Shown here one piece after another: positions 25,352 to 34,511 of a stretch of DNA of 63,575 nt. The stretch spans positions 1 to 63,575 of the forward strand of contig JAUCPW010000054.1 in the NCBI GenBank assembly GCA_030373045.1. The letters run 5' to 3'. How positions within the stretch are numbered: the stretch's first letter is position 1; every line of letters starts with the position of its first letter. A program made the position numbers and the translations under genes. The notes under the pieces were generated by a model. The model saw only the letters and a list, made by a program, of their open reading frames with translations. It did no database searches and was not told where the DNA came from. Source of the DNA: Candidatus Fermentibacter sp. Lineage in GTDB: Bacteria > Fermentibacterota > Fermentibacteria > Fermentibacterales > Fermentibacteraceae.

Positions 25352-26740
25352 CTACCGCCGGAGCACCACCGTCGGAGCCGTGGCGGAGCCGGAGGATGTG
25401 TCCAGCCTGACGAGATAGGTGCCGACACCGGGGGCCTGCAGCCTGATGCACGAGCGGCCTCCGTCGGACACTCCCTGCACCCCTGCCGATGCAAGACGTC
25501 CCGAGGCGTCGTACAGGAACAGAGTCCAGCAGGTGCCCGCGGGCAGCTCGAAAGAAACCTGGATAGTTCCGACACCCGGATTCGGGCCGGCTTCGAGAAC
25601 GGGGCAGCCCCAGGCACCCTGCGGGCCTTCGATGGAAGTGGGCCCGGTGTTCTCCCACCAGACTATCCTGCCCGGACCGTAGGCGGCCGCCAGGATGTCG
25701 ATGTCTCCGTCGCCATCGAAGTCGGCCGACACGACCGGTATCACCCCGTCGAACGTCGATGACAGGACGTTCTTCGTGTAGTTCTCCGATCCGCCGTTCT
25801 GGAGCCATGAAACATCGTCGGCGTTGTAGGCCGCGCAGGCGATGTCCTTGTCGCCGTCGCCGTCGAGGTCGGCAGGGCTCGCGAAAGTCGGCCAGTCGTA
25901 GTCCTCGAGCAGGATGTGCTTGGTGAAGGACTCCGAACCGCTGTTCTCGTACCAGGCCACCTGGTCTGCCGCCCTTGCGGTTGCCACGACGTCGGTGTCG
26001 CCGTCCTGGTCGAGGTCGTCCATCACCAGGACGTGAGCACCGTCGAACGAGGCATCGATCGAGTGCCCGGTGAAGGCCTCACTGCCTCCGTTCTCCCACC
26101 AGCGCACCTCGTCGGCCATCCTGGCGGCGCCCGAGACGTCGATGTCGCCGTCTCCGTCCATGTCGCCGGCCACAGCGGTCCAGGCCCCGTCGAAGGATGC
26201 TATCTGGTGCTCGGTGAACGTTCCCGAGCCGCCGTTCTCGAACCAGCACACGGTGTCGATGTCGAAGGCCGCGCACAGGAGATCGGTGTCGCCGTCGCCG
26301 TCGATGTCGCACGGGATCACGGAATGAGCGCCGGTGAAGCCCGTCCTCACGTCATGGGCAGTGAACGAACCCGATCCGGCGTTCTCGTACCAGCGAACCG
26401 TCCCGAGGCTGTTCGACGATGCGGCCAGATCCTCGTCGCCGTCTCCGTCGAGATCGGAGGCCCGGACGAAGATCGCCCCGGCGAGGCCGGCATCGACCGT
26501 GTGCTTCTCGAAGCCTCCGCCGGTGTTCTCGAACCAGGCCAAGCCATCGTTCCAGGCGCATGCCGCGAGATCGTAGTCGCCGTCACCGTCCAGATCGGCC
26601 GGATCGACGGAGTTGGCTCCGGAGAAGCCTTCGGCGACCACATGCTCCACGAAGCCTGCCGATTCCGCCCGCACCCGGGGCAGGAAAGCCAGGCCCGCCA
26701 CCAGCAGCATCAATGTCCTCACGAGAGCTCCCTTCCGCAC
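25352..26740 (-). CDS. Secreted FG-GAP/VCBS-repeat protein with sorting domain (second paralogue)
   Basis: 462 residues. A signal peptide (VRTLMLLVAGLAFLPRVRA) is followed by seven repeats of about 46 residues, each with D(I/L)DGDGDxDL and a WWENGGSExFTxH-type strand. These are typical FG-GAP calcium-binding blades making a full seven-bladed propeller. The last 85 residues are a sorting domain (CWTLFLYDASGRLASAGVQG, GVGTYLVRLDTSSG). It follows the second TrmB-like gene on the same strand with 116 bases between them. Convergent with the M29 gene, only five bases apart. Confidence 0.88.
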   Translation of the reverse strand: MRKGALVRTLMLLVAGLAFLPRVRAESAGFVEHVVAEGFSGANSVDPADLDGDGDYDLAACAWNDGLAWFENTGGGFEKHTVDAGLAGAIFVRASDLDGDGDEDLAASSNSLGTVRWYENAGSGSFTAHDVRTGFTGAHSVIPCDIDGDGDTDLLCAAFDIDTVCWFENGGSGTFTEHQIASFDGAWTAVAGDMDGDGDIDVSGAARMADEVRWWENGGSEAFTGHSIDASFDGAHVLVMDDLDQDGDTDVVATARAADQVAWYENSGSESFTKHILLEDYDWPTFASPADLDGDGDKDIACAAYNADDVSWLQNGGSENYTKNVLSSTFDGVIPVVSADFDGDGDIDILAAAYGPGRIVWWENTGPTSIEGPQGAWGCPVLEAGPNPGVGTIQVSFELPAGTCWTLFLYDASGRLASAGVQGVSDGGRSCIRLQAPGVGTYLVRLDTSSGSATAPTVVLRR

Positions 26741-26765
26741 GTCCCCGCCGTGCTGTTACCGTTCC

Positions 26766-26795
26766 GTAATACTTTGTGTTATTAGCATAATGCAA
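26766..26795 (-). promoter_or_regulatory. Probable promoter of the second FG-GAP gene
   Basis: TTGCAT (26795-26790) and TATTAC (26771-26766) on the minus strand are 18 bases apart in an AT-rich patch of the gap between the TrmB-like gene and the FG-GAP gene. Confidence 0.5.
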
Positions 26796-26856
26796 ATTAC
26801 AGGAGGGGGTCAACGGAAGGCGTCACCGGAGCACCAAATCACCGGGTATCGGCCCG

Positions 26857-27705
26857 TCAGCGGGGGATTCTGTCCCTGAGGAGTCTGGAGAGTGCGCTCT
26901 TGCCGGGGTCGTCGTAGCCCCAGACGTCCCAGAGCCGTATCAGCTCCCTGCGTGTCGCCTCGAGGCCAACACCCGGATCCGAGAGCATCATGCTGATCCT
27001 GTAGAAGAGCGCCTTCACCATGTAGCTGCGCGAAAGACATGCCGACAGCAGGGGGTTGCGGCTCCATGCAGCCTGGTTCACCACGCGCATCCCGCCGGAC
27101 ATGAGGCTTATGAGGAACTGCCCGCCATCGACCATCATGATCAGGAGCTGGCCGGACCAGCCCTCGGTGACGCTGGCGATGACCTCGCAGCCGGGGGCTT
27201 CCATCTCTCTGCGGGAGTGCAGGAGGACCTTCACTCCCCTTCCGGGGGCTCCGAGGATGTCCGGCAGGATTGTCTCCATAGGCTCGGGGTCGGCGTCGAC
27301 GACGATCGAGAGTTTCGCTCCGGAGATCATCGCGCGGGCACGGGCGACTATCTGATGGACGGTGGTCAGCCGATAGACGCCTTCGTCCTCCACCGGCATC
27401 CGCACGCCCGCAAGCCCCTTCTCCACCCTCTCGCCGATGGACCGGAGCCTGTGACTCATCTGGCCGACCAGTTCACGGACCGGTACGGCGACGAACGTGC
27501 GGCTGCCTCCCCCTTCGTCCGCCAGGACAGCCCCCTTCACCACCAGCGAATCCAGGGCCTTGTACGTGTTGGGGGCGGCCTTGCCGATGACCTGTGACAC
27601 CCTGTAGCCTGTGCTGCCTGGCTCGGTGAGCAGGGCCAGGTATGCCTCGGCTTCCAGCCCTGACAAACCGAGCTGGACCAGCAGAGATTCGAGTGATTCC
27701 TCCAC
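26857..27705 (-). CDS. TrmB-like transcriptional regulator (second paralogue)
   Basis: 282 residues, GTG start at 27705 three bases after GGAGGT. The winged helix (ESLLVQLGLSGLEAEAYLAL, GSTGYRVSQVIGKAAPNTYK, ALDSLVVKGAVLADEGGGSR) and the effector half align with the protein at 9528-10367, including VYRLTTVHQIVARARAMI and QAAWSRNPLLSACLSRSYMV. TrmB-type proteins sense sugars in archaea; here the ligand is unknown. Its neighbour, like that of its paralogue, is an FG-GAP secreted protein. Confidence 0.82.
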   Translation of the reverse strand: MEESLESLLVQLGLSGLEAEAYLALLTEPGSTGYRVSQVIGKAAPNTYKALDSLVVKGAVLADEGGGSRTFVAVPVRELVGQMSHRLRSIGERVEKGLAGVRMPVEDEGVYRLTTVHQIVARARAMISGAKLSIVVDADPEPMETILPDILGAPGRGVKVLLHSRREMEAPGCEVIASVTEGWSGQLLIMMVDGGQFLISLMSGGMRVVNQAAWSRNPLLSACLSRSYMVKALFYRISMMLSDPGVGLEATRRELIRLWDVWGYDDPGKSALSRLLRDRIPR

Positions 27706-28036
27706 GGCACCTCCGTATTGCCGCTGCGGCGATTGTTTGCCTGAAGCAAATATCTCCGCCAGTCCGCGGGACAGCCAGCCCGACGACCCTGACACCCATT
27801 CCAGAATCGGTGCGCCGTCATGCGGCACCGGAAAGCCATGGCCGTCCAACAATCCGCAGAGATACCGGGACGTGTTCGCGGACATGATACTACTCCCGGC
27901 GGAGATTGCCGGAACCCGCCCGCCTGCCCGATGATCCGGGACTGGAAGGGCAGGCCCGGGAACGGAGGAGGAAGTGGACTGGACGCTGCTCATGTGCGGG
28001 GGGCCTCGACGCCTGCGTCACGCGAGATGGAGCGCC
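27706..28036. other. 331-bp divergent intergenic region with a palindrome
   Basis: It separates the second TrmB-like gene from a lipoprotein gene. TTTGC, CTGAA, GCAAA (27736-27750) is a small palindrome 31 bases upstream of the regulator start and could be its operator. No further gene or repeat is visible. Confidence 0.4.
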
Positions 28037-28537
28037 ATGAGTGAATTCGCTGCAGCAGCAGCCGTCATCGCTCTGGCGCTGGCGGCCGGATGCGGACGGA
28101 GCCTCTCGACGGAAAGCCCCGGGGAGACCGGCCGGCCCGGGAGGCTCGACGCGATAGGAGGAGTGGCCGGGCTGCCGCAGTTCTTCGGCCCCGCCTACGA
28201 GAGGGTGCTCGGAAGAGTGTGGACGCTGGACGTGCATGTCGGCAGCGTGGTGGTCGTGAGCACCGCGGGAGCCAGGCTCTCGCTGGGTTCGGTTTCGGAG
28301 GGTGTCCGACCGAGGATCTCGATGGGCGTGATCGCTTTCGACGAGATCTACGAGGAAGCTGGAAGCGGCGACGATCCTTACGAAACCGGCATATGTGCAT
28401 GGCCCTCCGCCGGGCTGGCATGGCGGACGGGGGGTTTCACGGCGCTGCTGGAACTCGGCTGGATCGCTCCACGGCCGGAAGGTTCGGAGGGGTGGCTGCT
28501 GGAGTTCCCGTCGCTGACCCTGATGGCCAGATTCTGA
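28037..28537 (+). CDS. Barrel-like lipoprotein, 166 residues
   Basis: GGAG lies four bases before the ATG. A lipoprotein signal (AAAAAVIALALAAGC) is followed by a beta-strand-rich part with alternating hydrophobic residues (TLDVHVGSVVVVSTAGARLS, WPSAGLAWRTGGFTALLELG) and ends in LTLMARF. Size and terminal Phe recall the exported barrel protein at 8679. It lies 44 bases before the two DUF4230 genes and is probably in the same operon. Confidence 0.6.
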   Translation: MSEFAAAAAVIALALAAGCGRSLSTESPGETGRPGRLDAIGGVAGLPQFFGPAYERVLGRVWTLDVHVGSVVVVSTAGARLSLGSVSEGVRPRISMGVIAFDEIYEEAGSGDDPYETGICAWPSAGLAWRTGGFTALLELGWIAPRPEGSEGWLLEFPSLTLMARF

Positions 28538-28581
28538 GGGTATTGCCGGCCCGACCCGGGGCAGGCGCCGCTGGAGGACGG

Positions 28582-29241
28582 ATGAACGGGAGCGACATGC
28601 ACCGACCCGGCGGACGGGGTGATCGCGCCGCAGGCCTTCGCGGGAGGCTCGTCCCTCTCGCCGTGATCACCGCCTCGATCGCCGTGCTGGGATATGTCGT
28701 CCTGGACCGCACGGGGGCACTCGAACCCCGTCGTATCGAGGCGGGCCCGGAGTACGTCGAGGCCGTCAGGGGGCTGAACCTGCTCGAACTCACGGAGTAC
28801 GAGTGCAATCTGACCATTTCGCGGACCATCACGGATCCCCTGTGGGACAGACTGCCCCTCGAGGAGCTCGACTGCGAGCTCGAGATCGGCTCGTACTACT
28901 CTGTCTGCGTGACCGCCGGGATAGACATGTCCGGCGCCTCGGGGGACTTCATCCGGATCGATGGCCGAAGAGCGGATGTCACCCTGCCCTCCCCGGAGAT
29001 CGTGAACACGGTGCCCCGCGAGGTAGGCACCCCGTGGATCGTCACTGAGGGCCCGCCCCGGAGCTGGGACGAGGAACTGCTCGAAGCGAGGGGGGAGATG
29101 GCGGTCGAGGCCGGGGAGGAGGCCCGCGAGGACGCCCTCGCGGCCGGCATCATCCAGAGGGCCGAGTCGGTCGCCACTGCCCAGGTGTCGCAGGCCCTAT
29201 CGTCATTCGGCATGGAGGAGACCCATGTCCGCTTCGAATGA
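28582..29241 (+). CDS. DUF4230 membrane-anchored protein (first of a tandem pair)
   Basis: 219 residues. GGAGGACGG directly precedes the ATG. One membrane helix (LVPLAVITASIAVLGYVVLD) is followed by a periplasmic DUF4230 domain: LELTEYECNLTISRTI, SVCVTAGIDMSGASGDFIRI and DGRRADVTLPSPEI. It ends in a charged amphipathic helix (EARGEMAVEAGEEAREDALA). Function of the family is unknown. The 3' end overlaps the next DUF4230 gene by 17 bases. Confidence 0.82.
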   Translation: MNGSDMHRPGGRGDRAAGLRGRLVPLAVITASIAVLGYVVLDRTGALEPRRIEAGPEYVEAVRGLNLLELTEYECNLTISRTITDPLWDRLPLEELDCELEIGSYYSVCVTAGIDMSGASGDFIRIDGRRADVTLPSPEIVNTVPREVGTPWIVTEGPPRSWDEELLEARGEMAVEAGEEAREDALAAGIIQRAESVATAQVSQALSSFGMEETHVRFE

Positions 29242-29977
29242 GGGAAGGGCCCTCCGAGTCCTGGCCTGGGTGCTGGGCATCCTGGCGGCTCTCGCCCTGC
29301 TTATCCATGTTTCGCTCCGCCCGCGCAGGGAGGAGGTCACGGTCGTGTTCCCCTCGCTGGTATCCCTCGTGCGGGCGACTCCCGACTACGTCTCCCTCGA
29401 GCGCACCTATGACGTCGAGGAGAGGGAGACGATCGAGGCCCCCCTCTGGTCCGACATCGAGATCCTGCGCAGATACGAGGTGAGGGTCCGAGCCGAGATA
29501 GCCTGCGACGCATTCGACGAGGGCTTCATCTCGTACGCGGAGACGGACTCGTCCTGCACGGTCACACTGACCCTGCCGCACGCCGCCCTCCAGCCTCCCG
29601 TGATCCTCTACGACTCATCCTACAGGCCGGAGCCCGATACGGACGGACCGGGGGCCATCCTGATACCCGCCGAGGAGCGGGCGGAGATCATGGCGGCCTA
29701 TGACGCGGTCATGGAACAGAACGCGAGAACCGAAGCGCAGGGTCTCGCCATGGAGGACGGGCTCATCGCCGAGGCCGAGGGCAGGGCCGCGGCCGACCTG
29801 ACGGAGGCGGCACTCGCCGTGCTCGGATCGAGGGGCTTCGATGACGTCGAGGTGGTGGTCTGCTTCGGGGAGATCCCAGCTCCGGGGGCGGACCGTGAAT
29901 CGAGGAGCGGTGACCGGCCTACAGCCCCGTCGACAGGGCCAGACAGAGGTACGTCGCGTTCGACGAGTCCTCGGTGA
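29225..29977 (+). CDS. DUF4230-like membrane-anchored protein (second of the pair)
   Basis: 250 residues with a membrane helix (VLAWVLGILAALALLIHV), a domain organised like its upstream neighbour (RYEVRVRAEIACDAFDEGFI, TVTLTLPHAALQPPVILYD) and the same long C-terminal helix (ERAEIMAAYDAVMEQNARTE). The last 30 residues are Arg/Ser/Pro rich and overlap the 3' end of the convergent outer-membrane gene. The tandem pair looks like an old duplication and may form a hetero-complex. Confidence 0.75.
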   Translation: MSASNEGRALRVLAWVLGILAALALLIHVSLRPRREEVTVVFPSLVSLVRATPDYVSLERTYDVEERETIEAPLWSDIEILRRYEVRVRAEIACDAFDEGFISYAETDSSCTVTLTLPHAALQPPVILYDSSYRPEPDTDGPGAILIPAEERAEIMAAYDAVMEQNARTEAQGLAMEDGLIAEAEGRAAADLTEAALAVLGSRGFDDVEVVVCFGEIPAPGADRESRSGDRPTAPSTGPDRGTSRSTSPR

Positions 29978-31025
29978 TGAACAGTATCGGAAGCCTCGAC
30001 CCGTTGAGTATCCGGCTCGTCCACAACACACACATGTCCAGCACCGTGCGCCCCATGTGCAGCCTCTGGCCGAAGGAGCCGCACAGGCCGGCCCTCGCGT
30101 AGTCTCCCGGCCTCATCATCCCGACCGAATAGACGGTCCTTCCGGCCTCGGAATAGATGCTCGCGGTCTCCAGGAAGAACTCGGCCCCGGTGCTGGATCT
30201 CCCGTCGAGGCGCGACATCCCGAACTCGGCTCCGAGGATCGATCCTCCCATGATGTCCATCTCGACCTGCGCACCCGAGTTGAAGCGCCAGGGATACCTG
30301 CCGGAGCCGGAGTCCATGCTCGCTGCAAGCAGTACCGACCCCTTCCTCGCCTGGATGCCTGCGTGCGAGCAGAATGCGCTCTCGCTCCACTCCGCCTCCT
30401 CGATCTGAGGAGGCAGCGCCTCGACGGGGAAGAACGTCGCCACCGACGATCCGTCTCCGAACCTCAGCCCGAAGGAGGCGCCGACCCTGATCCCGGCTGC
30501 GGGATCGCCCGCGACTCCGGCGACGGCCTCCCAGAGGTCGCCGTCGCTGTCCAGCCTTTCCACTCCCTCTACGAAGTAAACCCCCGTGATCGTGGTATCC
30601 TGAACATCGACATGGCCGTAGTACTCGAAATCAGAGATCCTGGCCACGCCGGCGCCGAAGGACAGGGCCCCTGCGTTTCCCGACAACGACAGGGCTGCGG
30701 GGCCCGCCGACCTGTCGGTGACTGTCCTGTCCGAAGTGATGAATCCGTCGAACTGCGTGGATGTGGTCCATGTCGCCAGCGAACCGGACGCCGCCAGGAC
30801 GAACGCGTCCCCGGCCGGCAGGTCGGCCGGGTTCGAGAAGATCCCGAAGGAGCCGCCTCCGGCGAGGGCTCTCGTCCCGCAGTGCGCCATGGCCCAGGCG
30901 GCGGGTGGCGGCAGGACCGTTCCGGCGACCTGGCCGTAGTTGTCGAAAAAGCCGTAGGGGAAGGCCTCCGAGGTCAGGAGGAGCGCAGCCAGGCAGCAGA
31001 CCGGCATCCTCGTCATCGTTTTCAT
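29919..31025 (-). CDS. Outer-membrane beta-barrel protein (PorV/FadL-like)
   Basis: 368 residues. GGAGGT lies eight bases before the ATG. A signal peptide (MKTMTRMPVCCLAALLLTSE) is followed by GSFGIFSNPADLP, a motif of FadL/PorV-type proteins in which an early NPA loop follows the signal, and then alternating strands (ALSLSGNAGALSFGAGVARI, TVYSVGMMRPGDYARAGLCG). PorV-like barrels assist type IX secretion and FadL-like ones import hydrophobic compounds; which applies here is open. Start codons further upstream would add an arginine-rich stretch. Confidence 0.72.
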   Translation of the reverse strand: MKTMTRMPVCCLAALLLTSEAFPYGFFDNYGQVAGTVLPPPAAWAMAHCGTRALAGGGSFGIFSNPADLPAGDAFVLAASGSLATWTTSTQFDGFITSDRTVTDRSAGPAALSLSGNAGALSFGAGVARISDFEYYGHVDVQDTTITGVYFVEGVERLDSDGDLWEAVAGVAGDPAAGIRVGASFGLRFGDGSSVATFFPVEALPPQIEEAEWSESAFCSHAGIQARKGSVLLAASMDSGSGRYPWRFNSGAQVEMDIMGGSILGAEFGMSRLDGRSSTGAEFFLETASIYSEAGRTVYSVGMMRPGDYARAGLCGSFGQRLHMGRTVLDMCVLWTSRILNGSRLPILFITEDSSNATYLCLALSTGL

Positions 31026-31060
31026 ACCGGACCTCCGTTTGTCAGCCTTCAGGCTTCCCT

Positions 31061-32356
31061 TCACCCGATCCGCACGACTCTCGCGGTCGCCGTCCCTGCC
31101 GATGAAGAGGCGCGTAGCAGCAGCACCCCGGCAGGCAGGCCCTCCCCGTCGATGTCGAAGAGCCCGTCGCCCGAGACCGTATCGATCAGGAGCCTCCCCG
31201 ACATGTCGAAGACGCAGAGCCGCACCGGCCCCTCCGATCCATCGAGCCTGACTTCGAGAGAAGAGGAGAACGGATCGGGCCTGGCCGACAGGGCCGCATA
31301 CCCGGAAATGCCTTCCTCCCAGCCCCCGATCCCGGTCTCCGAATACTCGGGATAGCAGGGAGGTGCCGTGTCTGCCAGCCGCCAGTCGTACTCGACCGAG
31401 ACATTCCACCCGGCGGTGAAGATCGAGGTTATGCCCTCGCTTTCGAGCTGCATCGATCCCGCGATGACGAGGTCGGCCGGAGGATCCGGATACCCGCAGT
31501 GCTCGGCCAGGAGCTCCCCGCCGAGGCAGATGACGCTCGCATCGAACTCGAAGTCGTCCTCCGTCTCGATCCGCCAGACCGGGTCGGCCCAGTCGGACGA
31601 GCCTACGAGATCGGGATCGAGGGCGATCACGAAGTCGCCTTGCAGCGACATGAGCCCGAGCACGCCCCCTTCAGCCCCCTGTGACGCCCGGAGGGGGCCC
31701 ATCGTGTAGATGCTGCCGTACATGCCGATGGAGAGGGGCACCGTAAGGCTGTCGCCGGGGCATGACTTGAAATAGACCCTGTCCGTTCCCTCGTTCTCGA
31801 TCCAGATCACGGGCTCGCCCAGCCCGGTCAGGTCGAACTCCTGGACCGGACTCGCCTGGGATTTCCTCACGAGTACGAAATCCCCGCCCACGAGGATACG
31901 GGTGCCGTTCGGCGCGGATGACGAAGTGAGGAAGATGCCGCCGGTAATGGCCGCGGAGCGCATCTCCTGCCAGTTCACGCAGTCAATTCCGAAATCCAGC
32001 GGCTCCGCATCGAGAACGAACCACGGAGCCCCCTGGGACATCTGCTCGTAGGGCTCTATCCAGAGATCACCGCATTGCGGCGAAGTCTGAGGGTTCGTCC
32101 CCCCTCCCGGGCTGCAGTAGTAGAAGGGGGATGCGAGCGTGAGCGAGTAGAACCACGGGTCGCCGTCGCGGCCCGGGCTGTCGCTCCAGATGGAGACAGG
32201 GCAGTTCGCCCTGAAGGGCCCGTCGGAGACGAAGCCGTCGCAAAAGAAGCCGTTAGTGGGAAGCGAGTCGAAGAACCATGCGAAGTCCGAGAAGCGCCCG
32301 GTCCCGGCCCCGGCGACGGACAGGACGAGCATCGCAAGTGCTCCCGACTTGATCAT
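31061..32356 (-). CDS. Secreted protein with C-terminal sorting domain, 431 residues
   Basis: GGAGGGG precedes the ATG at 32356. A signal peptide (MIKSGALAMLVLSVAGAGTG) is followed by a beta-rich domain with many Trp and Gly (WSDSPGRDGDPWFYSLTLAS, RILVGGDFVLVRKSQASPVQ) and then a sorting domain (VRLCVFDMSGRLLIDTVSGD, GLPAGVLLLRASSSAGTATA). The middle does not match a family I know. It lies 35 bases upstream of the PorV/FadL-like gene on the same strand, so the two may be co-transcribed. Confidence 0.72.
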   Translation of the reverse strand: MIKSGALAMLVLSVAGAGTGRFSDFAWFFDSLPTNGFFCDGFVSDGPFRANCPVSIWSDSPGRDGDPWFYSLTLASPFYYCSPGGGTNPQTSPQCGDLWIEPYEQMSQGAPWFVLDAEPLDFGIDCVNWQEMRSAAITGGIFLTSSSAPNGTRILVGGDFVLVRKSQASPVQEFDLTGLGEPVIWIENEGTDRVYFKSCPGDSLTVPLSIGMYGSIYTMGPLRASQGAEGGVLGLMSLQGDFVIALDPDLVGSSDWADPVWRIETEDDFEFDASVICLGGELLAEHCGYPDPPADLVIAGSMQLESEGITSIFTAGWNVSVEYDWRLADTAPPCYPEYSETGIGGWEEGISGYAALSARPDPFSSSLEVRLDGSEGPVRLCVFDMSGRLLIDTVSGDGLFDIDGEGLPAGVLLLRASSSAGTATARVVRIG

Positions 32357-32384
32357 ACAATCCCCTCCGAAGCCCGCCTGACCG

Positions 32385-32413
32385 ATACTAGCACCCAGGC
32401 TCTCCTGTGTAAA
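32385..32413 (-). promoter_or_regulatory. Promoter for the sorting-domain protein gene
   Basis: TTTACA (32413-32408) and TAGTAT (32390-32385) on the minus strand with a 17-base spacer, about 30 bases upstream of the start codon. A weaker plus-strand pair (TTGCTA at 32444, TATCGT at 32467) could drive the divergent gene. Confidence 0.55.
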
Positions 32414-32515
32414 CATGGCTTCCGGATCGAAGACCCGTCCGTCTTGCTAAGGGGTCCGGCCGCCTTTATCGTATACGAGGGCACAAAGGGCAGGGTTCTG
32501 CAGGGAGGGGGCGGC

Positions 32516-33346
32516 ATGAGACTATTGGTTTTCGGCATCGTATCCTTGGCTGCGGTATCCGCCGGGACGGCGTCGGCCTCGGGCGAGATCCCGATCACCA
32601 TCCTCAATACCTGGCAGGCGCCGTACGCGCAGCAGATCCTCGGCATGTCGGTGCAGGGCGACATCTACGTGTTCAGGAGCAACCTTGACGGCAAGATCAT
32701 CAGGTTCGACCCGGACGACGGGTCGTACATAGGCGAGCTCGCCATCCCGACGGCCTACAGGTCGGGCGTGGGCCTGGCCCTTCTGGGGGACGGATTCTAC
32801 ATCGACTGCGACACGTCTCCCTACATCTACCGCAACCCGGGGGCTGGAGCGTGGGATTCGTTCCCGAACCCCGCGGCGCTGGGCGGGCGCGGGATGTCCA
32901 ACGATCCCGGCAACTGGACGACCATAGTGGAAGGCTACTCCTGGGCCGCAGACAGGGGATCGTTCTCGTTCGACAGCGACGGATCCGGCTCCGAGTACAG
33001 CGCCCTCGATGGGATCTGGGGCACGATCAGCGGGATCGCCGCCCACTGGGTCGCCACGGACGGCGGCCACGACCAGCCGTTCGCCATGGTCGTGACCTCT
33101 TCGGATCAGCACGAGTTCTTCTTCTACTGGCGCAGCGGCTCGACCTACTATCTCTACGGGCAGGAACCGTGCCCCGTGGAGGTGCAGCAGTCGCTGGGGC
33201 TGGCATTCGCGCCCGAGAGGAACACCTTCTTCTGGAGCTACACCGGGATGAACGGCCAGTATTACGTGAGCGAGCTGTTCATGCCGATCCTGGGCGACCT
33301 GGAGAGCACCACCTGGGGGGCGCTGAAGAGCGGGTTCGGGAACTAG
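32516..33346 (+). CDS. Exported beta-propeller-like protein, 276 residues
   Basis: GGGAGGGGGCGGC precedes the ATG. A signal peptide (MRLLVFGIVSLAAVSAGTAS) is followed by propeller-type repeats (GDIYVFRSNLDGKIIRFDPD, GLALLGDGFYIDCDTSPYIY, GLAFAPERNTFFWSY). The repeat of a short strand plus Asp-rich loop suggests a six- or seven-bladed fold. No sorting domain is present. Function unknown; it is transcribed away from the secreted protein at 32356. Confidence 0.65.
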   Translation: MRLLVFGIVSLAAVSAGTASASGEIPITILNTWQAPYAQQILGMSVQGDIYVFRSNLDGKIIRFDPDDGSYIGELAIPTAYRSGVGLALLGDGFYIDCDTSPYIYRNPGAGAWDSFPNPAALGGRGMSNDPGNWTTIVEGYSWAADRGSFSFDSDGSGSEYSALDGIWGTISGIAAHWVATDGGHDQPFAMVVTSSDQHEFFFYWRSGSTYYLYGQEPCPVEVQQSLGLAFAPERNTFFWSYTGMNGQYYVSELFMPILGDLESTTWGALKSGFGN

Positions 33347-33391
33347 CGGCGCTCCTCGCCGGAGGAAGGCTGCCGGTCGTACCAGCCCGCG

Positions 33392-34336
33392 TCAGTCGGC
33401 CGCCGGCATGGGCATGACCCCGAGGAAGAACCGGCTGACGGTTACAGGCACATCACCGTCGGGTGCGACGATGATCATGCTGATCCTCTCCACGAGCGGG
33501 TCCGGGATGGGGAAGACCGCCAGGGTGCTTCCCTGCCAGTCGCCGTACAGGATGTAGGGCTCCCAGGTGATCCACATGGAACGGATCTCCTCGTCCGTCA
33601 GGTGGTCGCCGGCCCATCGTGCTACCGTTTCGATGGCATCTCCGCTGCCGCGGCTGTCCGTCGGCGCGAGGATGGTCTCATCCTCGGCAACGATCCCATC
33701 GGTCCCGCCATGCGACAGCACGACAGTCCCGTATTCATCCCTGACGAACAGGAGCATCTCTTCCGCCAGCTCCTCCCGGGGTGTGCCCTCGGGGCGCAGG
33801 GATTCCAGCGGAACCGGGAATCCCTGACCCGAGAGATCGACCTCGTAGTAGAGGAAGCTGTCCGAGAAGGAATCGCCCGCGCGAAACACGGTCGAGGAGC
33901 CGGGGAGCCTCCAGCCGTCCATCGCCCAGTAGAAGTCGAGCGCGGCTGCCCTGTCACGGTCTACAGGGATGTCGTCACTGGAGTCGTCCGGGGAGGACGG
34001 GGAGACGGACAGGCCCTCCCATCTCGCCATCGATCCCAGCCCGGCGCCGTCCAGGCCCAGCATCGGCCCGCCGGAGACGTCGGGTTCTGGATAGATGCTG
34101 GTGATCCGGCCCGTCGAACAGACCGTCACGTCGCCGGTGAAGGGCGCTCCGTGGAACATGATGACGGGGGCGTCGACGCAGACCGAACCGTACTGCGACC
34201 AGCCGGGAGATCCCGTGGCGAGCACGGTTCCCTCGGCATACCTTACGACTCCCCACTCATGGACGACTGCTGGCTCAGGGTCCGTGGCGCCTGTGACGGC
34301 GCAGACCGCGGCCGACAGTACGAGACAGCTCAACAT
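33392..34336 (-). CDS. Exported protein of unknown function, 314 residues
   Basis: GGAGGTGCCTCC precedes the ATG at 34336. A signal peptide (MLSCLVLSAAVCAVTGATDP) is followed by EPAVVHEWGVVRYAEGT and a beta-rich domain (VDAPVIMFHGAPFTGDVTVC, LRPEGTPREELAEEMLLFVR). VHEWGVV and VIMFHG followed by an Asp-rich segment recur in uncharacterised exported proteins. No catalytic motif is evident. It is probably periplasmic or surface-located. Confidence 0.62.
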   Translation of the reverse strand: MLSCLVLSAAVCAVTGATDPEPAVVHEWGVVRYAEGTVLATGSPGWSQYGSVCVDAPVIMFHGAPFTGDVTVCSTGRITSIYPEPDVSGGPMLGLDGAGLGSMARWEGLSVSPSSPDDSSDDIPVDRDRAAALDFYWAMDGWRLPGSSTVFRAGDSFSDSFLYYEVDLSGQGFPVPLESLRPEGTPREELAEEMLLFVRDEYGTVVLSHGGTDGIVAEDETILAPTDSRGSGDAIETVARWAGDHLTDEEIRSMWITWEPYILYGDWQGSTLAVFPIPDPLVERISMIIVAPDGDVPVTVSRFFLGVMPMPAAD

Positions 34337-34511
34337 GGAGGCACCTCCGAAAGATGTCCTGATGCTTCTACAGGAAATCACCAGCCCGCATTCCACCGGA
34401 CCTTGGCGCCTGGCTGGAAGTCAGTCGACCTGTCATGCCCCAGAAGACCTCGGGGAGCGTGCAGCCAGCCCCTCGAGGCCGACCGGCCGGAATCCCCTCG
34501 CCACCCGCAAA

